From Phenylobacterium sp. (GTDB lineage Bacteria > Pseudomonadota > Alphaproteobacteria > Caulobacterales > Caulobacteraceae), in NCBI RefSeq assembly GCF_016124325.1, contig NZ_WGNY01000021.1:18955-82954 (forward strand): 64,000 nucleotides of DNA. Reading direction: 5' to 3'. The notes beneath the pieces were generated by a model. That model ran no database searches, was not told the DNA's origin, and saw only the letters and a list, made by a program, of their open reading frames with translations. The position numbers were made by a program, and so were the translations under genes. This document shows, one piece after another, positions 41,070 to 51,443 of the stretch; the first letter of the stretch is position 1; each line of letters starts with the position of its first letter.

Positions 41070-41411
41070 TCAACGCGGCGCGCCGTTCTCCCAGTAGTAC
41101 CGGCCGGTGTTGGGGTCGTAGTAGTAATAGCGGCCAGCGCGCTCGTCGTAGTACTGGCGTCGCGACGGCTTGGAGGCGCCGCAGCCGCCATCCTCGCGGC
41201 AGCCCTTCACCGCGCCGGCGACGGCGCCGACGCCGGCGCCGACCGCGGCGCCCTCGCCCACGCCCACGTCGCCCGACACCGCGCCGATGGCCGCCCCGGC
41301 CACGGCGCCCAGAGCCGCGCCGCCGGTGGCGTTGCGCTCGACATTCCCGGTGCTGGTGCAGGCGGCGGCCATGAGACCCGCCCCCGCGATGGCGATAGCT
41401 GGCTTCCACAT
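41070..41411 (-). CDS. Glycine-zipper domain lipoprotein with SigT promoter
   Basis: The 113-residue precursor has lipobox AAAC in MWKPAIAIAGAGLMAAACTS. A glycine-zipper segment follows (GGAALGAVAGAAIGAVSGDV and GAAVGAGVGAVAGAVKG), then a Tyr-rich tail (RYYYYDPNTGRYYWE). Such proteins insert in or stabilise the outer membrane. A perfect GGAAC-N16-CGTT promoter lies 40 bp upstream of the ATG, so it is a predicted general-stress target. Two Cys in CREDGGCG may pair. Confidence 0.82.
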   Translation of the reverse strand: MWKPAIAIAGAGLMAAACTSTGNVERNATGGAALGAVAGAAIGAVSGDVGVGEGAAVGAGVGAVAGAVKGCREDGGCGASKPSRRQYYDERAGRYYYYDPNTGRYYWENGAPR

Positions 41412-41450
41412 AGGCTGTTCTCTCCTTCGGGACGTCCCCTAGAGGCGGAA

Positions 41451-41475
41451 AACGCGCCGCCCAGGGCGCAGTTCC
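41451..41475 (-). promoter_or_regulatory. SigT/EcfG promoter of the glycine-zipper lipoprotein
   Basis: GGAAC (41475-41471), 16 bp, CGTT (41454-41451) on the minus strand is an exact match. The predicted start is near 41444, giving a leader of about 33 nt. Confidence 0.75.
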
Positions 41476-41604
41476 GGTGTGCGGGGCTCAGGCGAGCACA
41501 CCATAGCTCAGGCCTGGGCCTGAAACGCTGGTCCGCTCGGCGGTCGTGGCGGCCGCGCGTGGACGCGGCGTGAAGGCGCCGGAGAAATCGCCTATCTCTC
41601 TCCC

Positions 41605-42396
41605 ATGAGCACCGCTGTCCCGACGACGCCGTCCCGGCCGCAACCCGCCCCCGCGCCGCCGAACAACCTCGTGGGCCTGGGGCTGCTGGCCGCGTTCGTG
41701 GCGCTGGGGGCGGCGTTGCAGCTCACGCCGGCCGGGCGCACGCCGCTCACCTTCGGCTTCGTGATCGTCGGTTGGGTGCTGGCGGTGATGGCGCACGAAT
41801 TCGCCCACGCGGCGACAGCCTTCATGGGCGGCGACGTCACCGTGCGCGACAAGGGCTACCTGGCCTTCGATCCGCGCCGCTACGGCGACCTCGGCGTCAG
41901 CCTGGTGATTCCCCTGCTGGCCCTGGCGCTGGGCGGCATCGGCTTTCCCGGCGGGGCGGTCTACATCCGCAACGACCTGATCCGCAGCCGCGGCTGGCGC
42001 GCGGCCACCGCCATAGCCGGCCCCGCCGCCACCCTCGCCGTCCTGATCGTGATCGCGGTCGGGCTGCGGGCCTCAGGCGGCGGAAGCGTCTCGGGCCCGC
42101 TCACCGGGGCGCTGGCCATGCTGGCCTTCCTCCAGGCCATGGCCCTGGTGCTGAACCTGTTGCCGATTCCGGGCCTGGACGGCTTCAACGCCATCCGCCC
42201 GTTCCTGCCGGCGGCCTGGAACCCGGCCCTGCGGCGCTTCGAAGGCCTGACCTTCCTGGTGCTGCTGGCCGCCCTGTTCTTCCTGCCGGGCTTCAGCAAT
42301 TTCCTCTTCGCCCTGTCGGCGACCATCGCCGCGGCCCTGGGCGCGCCGCCCCAGGCGATGCAGGCCGGCTGGGACGCGTTCCACTTCTGGCGGTAG
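41605..42396 (+). CDS. M50-family site-2-type membrane metalloprotease
   Basis: This 263-residue protein has about six TM helices. The zinc site is HEFAH in VLAVMAHEFAHAATAFMGGD, and the third ligand motif is NLLPIPGLDGFNAIRP in a later helix. The Pro-rich N-terminal tail is cytoplasmic. No PDZ or CBS domain is present, placing it in the small SpoIVFB/YwhC-like branch. Substrate unknown. No clear ribosome site precedes the ATG. It is divergent from the glycine-zipper gene. Confidence 0.87.
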   Translation: MSTAVPTTPSRPQPAPAPPNNLVGLGLLAAFVALGAALQLTPAGRTPLTFGFVIVGWVLAVMAHEFAHAATAFMGGDVTVRDKGYLAFDPRRYGDLGVSLVIPLLALALGGIGFPGGAVYIRNDLIRSRGWRAATAIAGPAATLAVLIVIAVGLRASGGGSVSGPLTGALAMLAFLQAMALVLNLLPIPGLDGFNAIRPFLPAAWNPALRRFEGLTFLVLLAALFFLPGFSNFLFALSATIAAALGAPPQAMQAGWDAFHFWR

Positions 42397-42406
42397 CGCC
42401 CGGCAC

Positions 42407-42436
42407 GAAAAAGCCCCGGCGCAAGGCCGGGGCTGC
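42407..42436. terminator. Bidirectional terminator between the M50 and PEP-CTERM genes
   Basis: AGCCCCGGC and GCCGGGGCT form a stem with a 5-nt loop. A run of five As at the left gives a T run on the minus strand for the PEP-CTERM mRNA, with weaker support on the plus strand. Its left part is nearly identical to the element at 43566-43596. Confidence 0.75.
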
Positions 42437-42456
42437 TTCGATTTCGAGCGTGCGGC

Positions 42457-43404
42457 TCAGGCGGCGATGGCGCCGCGGCGGCGCAGCATGGCGCCGGCCC
42501 CGCCGAACCCGAGGATCATCAGCGCCCAGGTGGCCGGCTCGGGCACGCTCGTCGTCGTGAAGGCGTCGCGCGCGGCGATCGTGAAGGGCTGCGGCTTGTC
42601 GCAACCGCCGCCGCCGCTGTGGCCGCTGCCGCCGCCCCCGTTCAGGGTGACGTGGCTGTCGCAGCCGCAGCCGCCGCCCCCGCCGTAGCTGCCCCCGTTG
42701 AGGGTGATGTGGCTGCCGCAGCCGCCCGAGGAGCCGCCGAAGGTGTTGAGCGTGCCGCCGAGGCCGCCGATGTCCTGGTGGCCGCCCGACGCGGGATAGC
42801 CCACCACCTGGGCGGCGAACCACCAGCCGCCGGTGAAGCCGCTCGCCGTGCCGTTCGAGTTGGAGAAGAAGCGGTTGCCCGTGCCCAGGCTGATGAGGCG
42901 CCCCTCGCTGTCGAAGGCGGCTCCGACGCCGGCGAAGGTGATGCCGTTGGCGTTGTAGACGTTGAACACCAGCGAACCCGGCTCGTGGTCGTGCCGGTCG
43001 TCCAGGGCGAAGGCGTTGGCGAAGTCGCCGTAGGGGTCGTTGTCGCGATTGGGCGTGTCGGTCCAGCTGCGGTTCCGGTACTCGAAATCGCCGCCATCGG
43101 CGGGATCGAGGATCGTCACCACGCTCTCGGGGCTGTCCGAGATGTTGAAGCTGAACGCGTCATGCGAGCGGTCGGTGTCGACAAACCAGCGGATGCTGTC
43201 GTCCAGGTCGACCGTCACCTTCACGTTGTTGGCGTCGACCTCTTCGATCGTCACCGTGCCGAACGGGCCCGACGGACCGTAGGTGTTGCTGCTGTATTCC
43301 AGCGCCGAGGTGTAGGTCAGCGCGTTGGCGGCGCCCGGCGCCGAAAGGCTGGCTGCAAGAGAGAGTGCGGCGACAGCTGCGCCGATCGCGAATTGCGATT
43401 TCAT
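42457..43404 (-). CDS. PEPxxWA-CTERM exported protein with Gly/Cys-rich repeats
   Basis: The product is 315 residues with a signal peptide (AIGAAVAALSLAASLSAPGA). The mature N-terminal domain is shared with the paralogue next door (ANGITFAGVG and GGWWFA). The insert at about 215-275 is Gly/Cys-rich with two copies of SHxTLNGG (CGSHITLNGGSYGGGGGCGC, then SHVTLNGGGGS). The sorting signal is VPEPATWALMILGFGGAGAM, LRRRG. GGGGAAC lies just before the ATG at 43404. Likely surface or matrix-associated after exosortase processing. Confidence 0.85.
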   Translation of the reverse strand: MKSQFAIGAAVAALSLAASLSAPGAANALTYTSALEYSSNTYGPSGPFGTVTIEEVDANNVKVTVDLDDSIRWFVDTDRSHDAFSFNISDSPESVVTILDPADGGDFEYRNRSWTDTPNRDNDPYGDFANAFALDDRHDHEPGSLVFNVYNANGITFAGVGAAFDSEGRLISLGTGNRFFSNSNGTASGFTGGWWFAAQVVGYPASGGHQDIGGLGGTLNTFGGSSGGCGSHITLNGGSYGGGGGCGCDSHVTLNGGGGSGHSGGGGCDKPQPFTIAARDAFTTTSVPEPATWALMILGFGGAGAMLRRRGAIAA

Positions 43405-43565
43405 ATTGTTCCCCGAATTCCCGTCGGGCCGTCCCACAGGAAACCGCTATCGAACGGCGTCCATCAGCCCGCGATCCATTGTTAACGAATTTGGCGAAGC
43501 TCGGCCATTACGCTCGCCTTAGACGCGAAGTCGGGTTGCCCACGACGCGAATTCCAGCCCCAACG

Positions 43566-43596
43566 AAAAAGCCCCGGCGCTGGGCCGGGGCTTTTC
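43566..43596. terminator. Bidirectional terminator between the two PEP-CTERM genes
   Basis: AGCCCCGGC/GCCGGGGCT stem is flanked by five As on the left and four Ts on the right, so it can stop transcription in both directions. It shares about 20 bases with the terminator at 42407-42436, as expected for a tandem gene duplication. Confidence 0.78.
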
Positions 43597-43618
43597 CTTG
43601 ATCGGTCTGGAGCGATCG

Positions 43619-44428
43619 TCAGATCGTCGCCATCCGCCGCCGCCGCGTGCGCAGCATCGCGCCGGCGCCGCCGAAGCCCAGGATCATCAGCGCCCAGGTC
43701 GCCGGTTCCGGCACGACGCTGGTAAAGGCGTCACGCCCCGCGATCACGCAGGTCGGGCTGCAGTTGCTGTCCGCGCCGGACGTGTCGACCGCGAACCACC
43801 AGCCGCCCGGCCCGTAGCCGGGAACGCTGCCGCCGTCGTCAGGCGTGTTGGATTCGAAATGCAGGCCATCGCCGAGCGTGGTCAGCTGGCCGCCCGGCCC
43901 GGGGGTGACGCCGGTGCCGGCGAAGGTGATGCCGGCGTCGTTGTGGACGGTGAAGATGAACGGGGTCGGAACGGTGTTGTTGCCGCCCGTGGCGCTCAGG
44001 AAGAAGGCATTGCCGAAATTGCCGAACGGACTGTTCGCGTACGGGGGCGGGTCGGTTTCGGTGTAGCAAGGCTTGTTCTTGGGACACACCTGTTGCGACC
44101 ACGTGTTCGCGTAGATGTAGTCGATCGAACCGCCCGTCGGCTCGTTCACCGTGACGACATTGCCGGCGTCCGGGTCGAGATTGAACGTGAAGGCGTAGTG
44201 GCTGCCGGTGTCGACCACGAAGCCGGCGTTGAGATCCAGGCGAACCTGGACGTCGGTGCCGCCATTGAGGCCGTCGGTGATGGTCACCGTGCCGAGCGAC
44301 GCGACCTTGCCCGTCGCGTCGTATTCGAGCTGGGTCACCCAGGTCGTCGCATTCGACACGGCCGGCGCCATCAGCATGGCCGCCGCGGTCATCGCGGCCG
44401 TCGCCTTCAAAATCGTCTTCGCACCCAT
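43619..44428 (-). CDS. PEPxxWA-CTERM exported protein, paralogue
   Basis: The product is 269 residues with a signal peptide (LKATAAMTAAAMLMAPAVSN). The mature domain is related to the neighbouring protein: FGNFGNAFFLSATGG, NDAGITFAGTG, GGWWFAVDTS and IAGRDAFTSV align by eye. The sorting signal is VPEPATWALMILGFGGAGAM, LRTRRRR. Cys residues occur in VCPKNKPCYTE and NCSPTCV. The ATG at 44428 follows GGAG by 8 bp. Tandem duplication with its terminator is likely. Confidence 0.85.
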   Translation of the reverse strand: MGAKTILKATAAMTAAAMLMAPAVSNATTWVTQLEYDATGKVASLGTVTITDGLNGGTDVQVRLDLNAGFVVDTGSHYAFTFNLDPDAGNVVTVNEPTGGSIDYIYANTWSQQVCPKNKPCYTETDPPPYANSPFGNFGNAFFLSATGGNNTVPTPFIFTVHNDAGITFAGTGVTPGPGGQLTTLGDGLHFESNTPDDGGSVPGYGPGGWWFAVDTSGADSNCSPTCVIAGRDAFTSVVPEPATWALMILGFGGAGAMLRTRRRRMATI

Positions 44429-44796
44429 GGTGCAGCTCCACATCCCGTCGGGGACGCACCCCGCGCCCCAAGCTCTCGGGATACACCACTTCCGAAGCTT
44501 AGAAACAACGGCATTCGCGTTTCGGGAGAGTCAGTCGCCTCGGTAGAGCACTATTGATGAGTTTTAACGCTCCCCTGACAGGGGAATGCTACAACCACCC
44601 ATCGATTTTGGGCGTCATTGCTAACCCGCCCCTCCTTTAGCTCAACCTGCGAATACTTAAACTCGCCTATAAGACGTTGCTATCGACGCCGCCCCTCTCC
44701 CGCCTGATCTGAACTTCTGCATCAACGCCGGGTTTGGCTCGCGTCGCCAGGGCCGCCTTTTCCCCTCGCGCGAACCGCTCCATGCTCATTTTGAGT
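44429..44796. other. AT-richer intergenic region between PEP-CTERM gene and ruvC
   Basis: About 370 bp have no convincing gene. The stretch 44500-44700 is clearly less GC-rich than its surroundings and includes a small palindrome CCCCTGACAGGGG and a TATAAG at 44668-44673, a possible ruvC promoter. Divergent promoters for the PEP-CTERM gene and ruvC probably lie here; I see no exact known operator. Confidence 0.4.
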
Positions 44797-45300
44797 ATGA
44801 GCCCGCCGCTTCGACCCGTCCGAATCCTCGGCCTCGACCCCGGCCTGCGCCGCACGGGATGGGGCGTGATCGCGTGCGAGGGCGCGCGGCTGTCCCACGT
44901 GGCCCATGGCGTCATCGCGCCCGACGCGACCCTGCCCTTCGCCGAGCGGCTGAAGGCGCTGTTCGACGAGATCGAGCGGGTGATCGCCGCCCACGCGCCG
45001 GACGAGGCGGCCGTCGAGGAGACCTTCATGAACTCCAACGCCGCCTCGGCGCTGAAGCTCGGCCACGCCCGGGCCATGGCGCTGGTGGTCCCGGCGCGCG
45101 CCGGCCTGCCGGTGGCCGAATACGCCGCCACGGTGGTCAAGAAGGCCGTGGTCGGCACGGGCGCCGCCGACAAGGCCCAGGTGGGCTGGATGATCGCCCG
45201 GCTGCTGCCCACCGCCGGCAAGACCGCCGCCGACGCCGCCGACGCGCTCGCCGTCGCCATCGCCCACGCCCATGCCCGCACGGCGCGAAGGGTGGCCTAG
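44797..45300 (+). CDS. ruvC: Holliday junction resolvase RuvC
   Basis: The 167-residue endonuclease resolves Holliday junctions behind RuvAB. The four catalytic acids are visible: ILGLDPGLRRTGWG (D), AVEETFMNSN (E) and AADAADALAVAIAHAH (the DxxD pair). The start may be ATG 44797 (MSPPLRPVRILG) or ATG 44782, five codons earlier; neither has a strong ribosome site. ruvC is separated from ruvAB by a convergent lipoprotein gene. Confidence 0.93.
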   Translation: MSPPLRPVRILGLDPGLRRTGWGVIACEGARLSHVAHGVIAPDATLPFAERLKALFDEIERVIAAHAPDEAAVEETFMNSNAASALKLGHARAMALVVPARAGLPVAEYAATVVKKAVVGTGAADKAQVGWMIARLLPTAGKTAADAADALAVAIAHAHARTARRVA

Positions 45301-45344
45301 AGCCTTGGCCGCCGATTCAATTTGAGCGGGAGGCAGGCGAGGCC

Positions 45345-45671
45345 CTAGCGCCCGCGATCGCCGTGGTGGCGGTCGCCGTGGCGACGGTCGTCATGGTCGT
45401 CGTGGCGCCAATGCCCGCGGTGACGGCCGTGGACGCCATGGAAGCCCGGACCGCCGTCCCGGCGGAAGTGACGACCGTCGTCGCGGACATAGGGCCGGCC
45501 GCGCGCCGGCGAATACCAGAACACGTCGCCGCGCCAGTAGCCGTCGTAATAGGGGCCATAGGCGCCGTCGTACCAGGCGTCGTATCCGCGCGTGCGGCCG
45601 CCGTAGCCCATGTCGCTGGCGCAGCCGCCCAAGAGCGCCACGGCGCCCAGCGCGATCACAAGTCTCTTCAT
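45345..45671 (-). CDS. His-rich small lipoprotein
   Basis: The 108-residue precursor has lipobox LLGGC (MKRLVIALGAVALLGGCASD), a Tyr/Gly-rich middle (GYDAWYDGAYGPYYDGYWRG) and a C-terminal His/Arg/Asp-rich tail (HGRHRGHWRHDDHDDRRHGD). The tail could bind divalent metals. The ATG at 45671 follows GGAATGATTGAG; another ATG lies three codons upstream. It converges on ruvC and is divergent from ruvA. Confidence 0.75.
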   Translation of the reverse strand: MKRLVIALGAVALLGGCASDMGYGGRTRGYDAWYDGAYGPYYDGYWRGDVFWYSPARGRPYVRDDGRHFRRDGGPGFHGVHGRHRGHWRHDDHDDRRHGDRHHGDRGR

Positions 45672-45750
45672 CTCAATCATTCCTGACTGCGGAAGAGAGG
45701 GAACCGGAGCGCGGCGCTTTGGTTGCAGAGCCCCCTGCGGTACCTGTTGG

Positions 45751-45765
45751 GAACACATGCTGAAC
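45751..45765 (+). promoter_or_regulatory. LexA (SOS) box before ruvAB
   Basis: GAAC-ACATGCT-GAAC is an exact match to the alphaproteobacterial LexA direct repeat GTTC-N7-GTTC on the other strand. It ends 11 bp before the ruvA ATG, as expected for repression of ruvAB. Confidence 0.7.
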
Positions 45766-45776
45766 GTGATTCGCGG

Positions 45777-46391
45777 ATGATCGGACGCCTGCGCGGCGTG
45801 GTGGCCGAGGTGGCCGAAGAGGACGCGCTCATCGACGTGATGGGCGTGGGCTATGTGGTGCGCTGCGGGTCCCGGACGCTGTCGCGCCTGCCGGAGATCG
45901 GCGAGGAGACGGTGGTCCACGTCGAGAGCCAGTGGGGCGAGCAGACCGGCCTGAAGCTCTACGGCTTCCTCTCGCGCGACGAGCGTCGCGCCTTCGTGCT
46001 GCTCCAGGCGATCCAGGGCGTCGGCCCCAAGGCGGCGCTGTCCGTCCTGGACGTCCTGCCGCCGGCCGAGCTGGCCGCCGCCGCGGCCCGCGACGACAAG
46101 GCCGTGGTGGCGCGCGCCCAGGGGGTCGGCCCCAAGCTCGCCGCCCGCATCGTCGCCGAGCTGAAGGACAAGCCGATCCACGACGGCCCGGTCGCCGCCT
46201 TCCACGCGACCGCCGCGGCGCCCCAGCCGGCGAAGGCCTCGGCCACGGGCGAGGCGGTGGCCGCCCTGCTGGGCCTGGGGGTCGCCGAGATCCACGCCCG
46301 GCGCGTCGTCGAGGCCGCCGCCGTGCGCCTGGGCGAAGAGACCGAGGCTCCGGCCCTCATCAAGGCCGCCTTGCAGGAGCTGGGGCGGTGA
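45777..46391 (+). CDS. ruvA: Holliday junction branch migration protein RuvA
   Basis: The 204 residues have the OB-fold domain I ([20 protein letters not shown]), two HhH motifs in domain II ([18 protein letters not shown] and [19 protein letters not shown]) and a C-terminal RuvB-binding domain ([18 protein letters not shown]). It tetramerises on the junction and loads RuvB. Start ATG 45777 gives the canonical N-terminus. Confidence 0.95.
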   Translation: MIGRLRGVVAEVAEEDALIDVMGVGYVVRCGSRTLSRLPEIGEETVVHVESQWGEQTGLKLYGFLSRDERRAFVLLQAIQGVGPKAALSVLDVLPPAELAAAAARDDKAVVARAQGVGPKLAARIVAELKDKPIHDGPVAAFHATAAAPQPAKASATGEAVAALLGLGVAEIHARRVVEAAAVRLGEETEAPALIKAALQELGR

Positions 46392-46394
46392 GGA

Positions 46395-46556
46395 TGGAGA
46401 GCACGAAAAACACGAACGGCGCGAAACGGGCTGGATCGCCGAGGTCCCAGGTGGCGGACGACTGCCCGCCCATGGCGCCTGATAGGCTCGTTTCGATCTT
46501 TGGGTTGGCGGGATCGGATGCAGCGCTTTCGTGCTTTTCGTGTCTTTCGTGGTTCA
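46395..46556. repeat. Inverted-repeat element between ruvA and ruvB
   Basis: The left part (around 46397-46418) carries GCACGAAAAACACGAA and the right part (46526-46554) carries the complementary TTTCGTG motif three times (CTTTCGTGCTTTTCGTG, TCTTTCGTGG). The 169-bp gap has no credible gene. The sequence resembles dispersed TTTCGTG-rich palindromic repeats, inserted between two genes that are usually adjacent. Confidence 0.6.
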
Positions 46557-46560
46557 AGCC

Positions 46561-47585
<1,025 letters not shown>

Positions 47586-47589
<4 letters not shown>

Positions 47590-48038
47590 CCGCGCCGCCT
47601 GCGAGTCCCGAGCCCTCCGCCGGCTGGCTGGAAGGCCGCGAGCACGTGCTGCCCGTGCGCATCTACTACGAGGACACCGACTTCACCGGCGTGGTCTACC
47701 ACGCCAACTACCTGCGCTATTTCGAGCGGGGCCGGTCCGACTTCCTGCGCCTCGTCGGCGTCAGCCACACCGAGTTGGCCGCCCAGAACGCCGCCTTCAC
47801 GATCACGCGCATGGAGATCGACTACCGCCGCGCCGCCCGCGTGGACGACGCGCTGCTGGTGCGCACCACCTATGACACCGTGAAGGGCCCGCGCCTCTTC
47901 ATCGCCCAGCGCATCGTGCGCGGAGAAGACCTGATCGCCGAGGCGCGCGTTCAAGCCGCCTGTATCGACGCCGCCGGCCGCGCCCGAAGGCCGCCGCCGG
48001 GACTCGCCGAGGCCATCGGGCCCCTGCTTGCGCCATAA
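47586..48038 (+). CDS. ybgC: YbgC-type hot-dog acyl-CoA thioesterase
   Basis: This 150-residue cytoplasmic hot-dog protein has the catalytic Asp in [20 protein letters not shown]. YbgC enzymes hydrolyse acyl-CoA or acyl-ACP and are the first gene of many tol-pal operons, as here: it overlaps ruvB by 4 bp and precedes tolQ by 50 bp. Confidence 0.92.
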
Positions 48039-48088
48039 GATCGCCACCGACGCCCGCCAACCACTGTCACGACGCACCAGGAGAGAAG

Positions 48089-48796
48089 ATGAGCCCGGCC
48101 GACGCCGTCACGCCCGAGAGTTTCGATTTCCTCTCCATCTTCCTGCGGGCCGACTGGATGGTGAAGCTGGTGATGACCGGCCTCGGCCTGGCGTCGCTGT
48201 GGTCGTGGACGATCATTTTCGACAAGCTGTTCCGCTTCGCCGCGCTCAACCGCCAAGCTGACCAGTTCGAGGACGCCGTCGCCTCGGGCCAGAGCCTGGA
48301 AGACGTCGCCGCCAGCGCCGGCGAGAACCCCAGGCACGTCCTGCCCCGCATGCTCCAGGGCGCGCTGAAGGAATGGCGCGACGCGCGGACCAAGGGCGCC
48401 GCCTCCAGCGAGGGCCAGATCGCCTTCCTCATCCAGCGCATCGACCGCGCCCTCGACGCCGCCATCGCCCGCGAGAGCGCGCGGGTGGAGGCGGGCCTGG
48501 GCGCCCTGGCCATCGTGGCCACCGCCTCGCCGTTCGTGGGGCTGTTCGGCACCGTCTGGGGGATCATGCGCTCGTTCCAGGCCATCGCGGTGCAGAAGAA
48601 CACCTCGCTGGCCATCGTGGCGCCGTCGATCGCCGAGGCCCTGTTCGCCACGGCCATCGGGCTGGTGGCGGCCATCCCCGCCTACATCTTCTACAACGCC
48701 TTCTCGACCGCGGCCGGCAAGTACGCCGCGCGCCTGGAGAGCTTCGCCGACGATCTCTCCACGGCCATCCAGCGGCGCCTGGCGGACCGGGGCTGA
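48089..48796 (+). CDS. tolQ: TolQ proton-channel subunit
   Basis: The 235-residue inner-membrane protein has three TM helices; the MotA/TolQ/ExbB domain contains VATASPFVGLFGTVWGIMRS and SIAEALFATAIGLVAAIPAY. It forms the ion channel with TolR. AGGAGAGAAG directly precedes the ATG. tolR follows after 3 bp. Confidence 0.96.
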   Translation: MSPADAVTPESFDFLSIFLRADWMVKLVMTGLGLASLWSWTIIFDKLFRFAALNRQADQFEDAVASGQSLEDVAASAGENPRHVLPRMLQGALKEWRDARTKGAASSEGQIAFLIQRIDRALDAAIARESARVEAGLGALAIVATASPFVGLFGTVWGIMRSFQAIAVQKNTSLAIVAPSIAEALFATAIGLVAAIPAYIFYNAFSTAAGKYAARLESFADDLSTAIQRRLADRG

Positions 48797-48799
48797 GCC

Positions 48800-49281
<482 letters not shown>

Positions 49282-49285
<4 letters not shown>

Positions 49286-50058
49286 GGCAGGTCGAGGTCT
49301 CCCCGGCGGCCCTGGGCTCCATCGCGTTCCATGGAGTGATCGCCGCCGCCTTGATGATCACCTGGGGAAGCCGGGACCTGAAGGTGGGGTCGGTGGTGCC
49401 GGTCAACATCGTCTCGCGCGCTCCCGACCTCGACGCGCGCCCCGCCGTCCAGGCCGAGGAGGAGGCCACCGCCGCCACCGAGGAGCCGGTCCCCGAGGCG
49501 CCGCCGGAGCCGGCGCCCCCGCCGCCCCAGCCCGCGCCGCCCGAGAAGGCCGCCGCCAAGCCGGTGGAGAAGGCGCCCGCGCCCACCAAGGCGCCTGCGG
49601 CCAAGCCCGCCGAGAAAAGCTTCGACCTCGACGCGCTCGCCAAGAGCCTGACCGCGCCTGCGCGCAACGCGCCCCAGCGGCCCTCGGCGGCCCAGCAAGG
49701 CCCTTCGCGCGCCGAGACCGCCACGGCGGCGCGTCAGACGACCGGCTCCGGCCTGGCCGCCGGCGCCGCGCTCCAGGGGCTGGCGGAGAACCTTCAGCGC
49801 CGCTGGAATCCCAACTGCGACGTCGAGGGCGGTAAGGACGTCATGGTGAAGACCTATTTCAAGATCGGGGTAGGCGGCCAACTGGTCGGCGACGTGACGT
49901 CTGAAATCAACGGGCCGCGCAGTCCAGTGTCCCAGGCGGCCGCCGACCGCGCCGTACGCGCCGTCTATGCGACCGCGCCGTTCAAAGGCCTGCCCAGCCA
50001 GTATTACGGCGAGAGGATCGCCGTCACCTTCAACGCCCGAGAGGCCTGCGCCCGATGA
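49282..50058 (+). CDS. tolA: TolA
   Basis: The 258 residues have an N-terminal TM ([20 protein letters not shown]), a short Pro/Ala/Lys/Glu-rich middle ([20 protein letters not shown]) in place of the long helix of E. coli TolA, and a C-terminal TonB-like domain ([18 protein letters not shown]). It spans the periplasm to contact TolB and Pal. The start is TTG at 49282, overlapping the tolR stop, after GAAGGAG. Its stop overlaps tolB (ATGA). Confidence 0.9.
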
Positions 50059-51374
50059 CCCAAGCTCGCAGCTTCCCGCAACGCCTGATCGCACTGGTCT
50101 TCACGGCGCTCTGCGCCCTGACCGCGCTGGCGCTCGCACCGCCCGCCCGCGCCGAGATCGAGGTGAACGTCAACCGCGGCGACGTCCAGCCGCTGCCCAT
50201 CGCGGTGCCCGCCTTCGCCGGCGGCCAGGTGGGCGCCGACATCGCCCAGGTGATCTCGGCCAACCTGCAGCGCTCGGGCCTGTTCCGGCCGCTCGACCCG
50301 GCCAGCTTCATCGAGAAGGACCTTTCGGCCGCCGTCCAGCCGCGCTTCGCCGACTGGAAGACCATCAACGCCCAGGCGCTGGTGAACGGCCAGGTGACCG
50401 TCGAGGGCGGCAAGCTGCGCGTCGATTTCCGCCTGTGGGACACGTTCCAGGAGCAGCAGCTTCTGGGCCTGCAGTTCACCTCCAGCCCCGAGAACTGGCG
50501 CCGCGTGGCCCACAAGATCTCCGACGCCGTCTACCAGCGCCTGACCGGCGAGAAGGGCTACTTCGACACGCGCATCGTGTTCGTGGCCGAGAGCGGCTCG
50601 CGCGCCAGCCCGGTGAAGCGCCTGGCGATCATGGACCAGGATGGGGCGAACCCCAGCTACCTCACCTCGGGCGACAGCATCGTCATGACGCCGCGGTTCT
50701 CCTCCAACAGCCAGGAGATCACCTACATGTCGCTGACCCCCGAGGCGGCGACGGTCTATCTGTTCAACCTCGAGACGGCCCGCCGCGAGAGCCTGGGCAG
50801 CTTCAAGGGCATGGTGTTCGCCCCGCGCTTCTCGCCCGACGGCGGCCGCGTGGCCTTCTCCGTCGAGCGCGGCGGCAACAGCGACATCTTCGTGATGAAC
50901 CTGGCCAACCACAGCTCGACCCGGCTGACCTCGGACCCGGCCATCGACACCTCGCCCTCGTTCTCGCCCGACGGGACCAAGATCGCCTTCAACTCCGACC
51001 GCTCGGGCGGGCCGCAGATCTATGTCATGAACGCCGACGGCTCGAACCCGCGCCGCGTCTCGTACGGCGACGGCCGCTACACCACGCCCGTATGGTCGCC
51101 CACCGGCGAGTTCATCGCCTTCACCAAGCAGACCGGCGGCCAGTTCCACATCGGCGTGATGCGTCCGGACGGCACCGACGAGCGAATCCTGACCTCCAGC
51201 TACCTCGACGAGGGCCCCACCTGGGCCCCCAACGGACGGGTGCTGATGTTCTCGCGTGAAACCCCGGGCGGCCCGCCGAGGTTATGGAGTGTTGATGTTA
51301 CAGGTCGAATCCTTCAGCCGGCCCCCTATCCCGGCGCCGGATCCGACCCGGCGTGGTCACCATTGCTCAACTAG
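50055..51374 (+). CDS. tolB: TolB
   Basis: The 439-residue periplasmic protein has a Sec signal ([17 protein letters not shown]), an N-terminal alpha/beta domain, and a six-bladed propeller made of repeats such as [20 protein letters not shown] and [20 protein letters not shown]. It bridges TolA and Pal. Translation is coupled to tolA. Confidence 0.96.
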   Translation: MTQARSFPQRLIALVFTALCALTALALAPPARAEIEVNVNRGDVQPLPIAVPAFAGGQVGADIAQVISANLQRSGLFRPLDPASFIEKDLSAAVQPRFADWKTINAQALVNGQVTVEGGKLRVDFRLWDTFQEQQLLGLQFTSSPENWRRVAHKISDAVYQRLTGEKGYFDTRIVFVAESGSRASPVKRLAIMDQDGANPSYLTSGDSIVMTPRFSSNSQEITYMSLTPEAATVYLFNLETARRESLGSFKGMVFAPRFSPDGGRVAFSVERGGNSDIFVMNLANHSSTRLTSDPAIDTSPSFSPDGTKIAFNSDRSGGPQIYVMNADGSNPRRVSYGDGRYTTPVWSPTGEFIAFTKQTGGQFHIGVMRPDGTDERILTSSYLDEGPTWAPNGRVLMFSRETPGGPPRLWSVDVTGRILQPAPYPGAGSDPAWSPLLN

Positions 51375-51443
51375 ACTTGCGCCACACCGCTGACCGATAG
51401 ACCCTTAAGCCCCGAGTTCCACACACACCCTGAGGAGACGACG

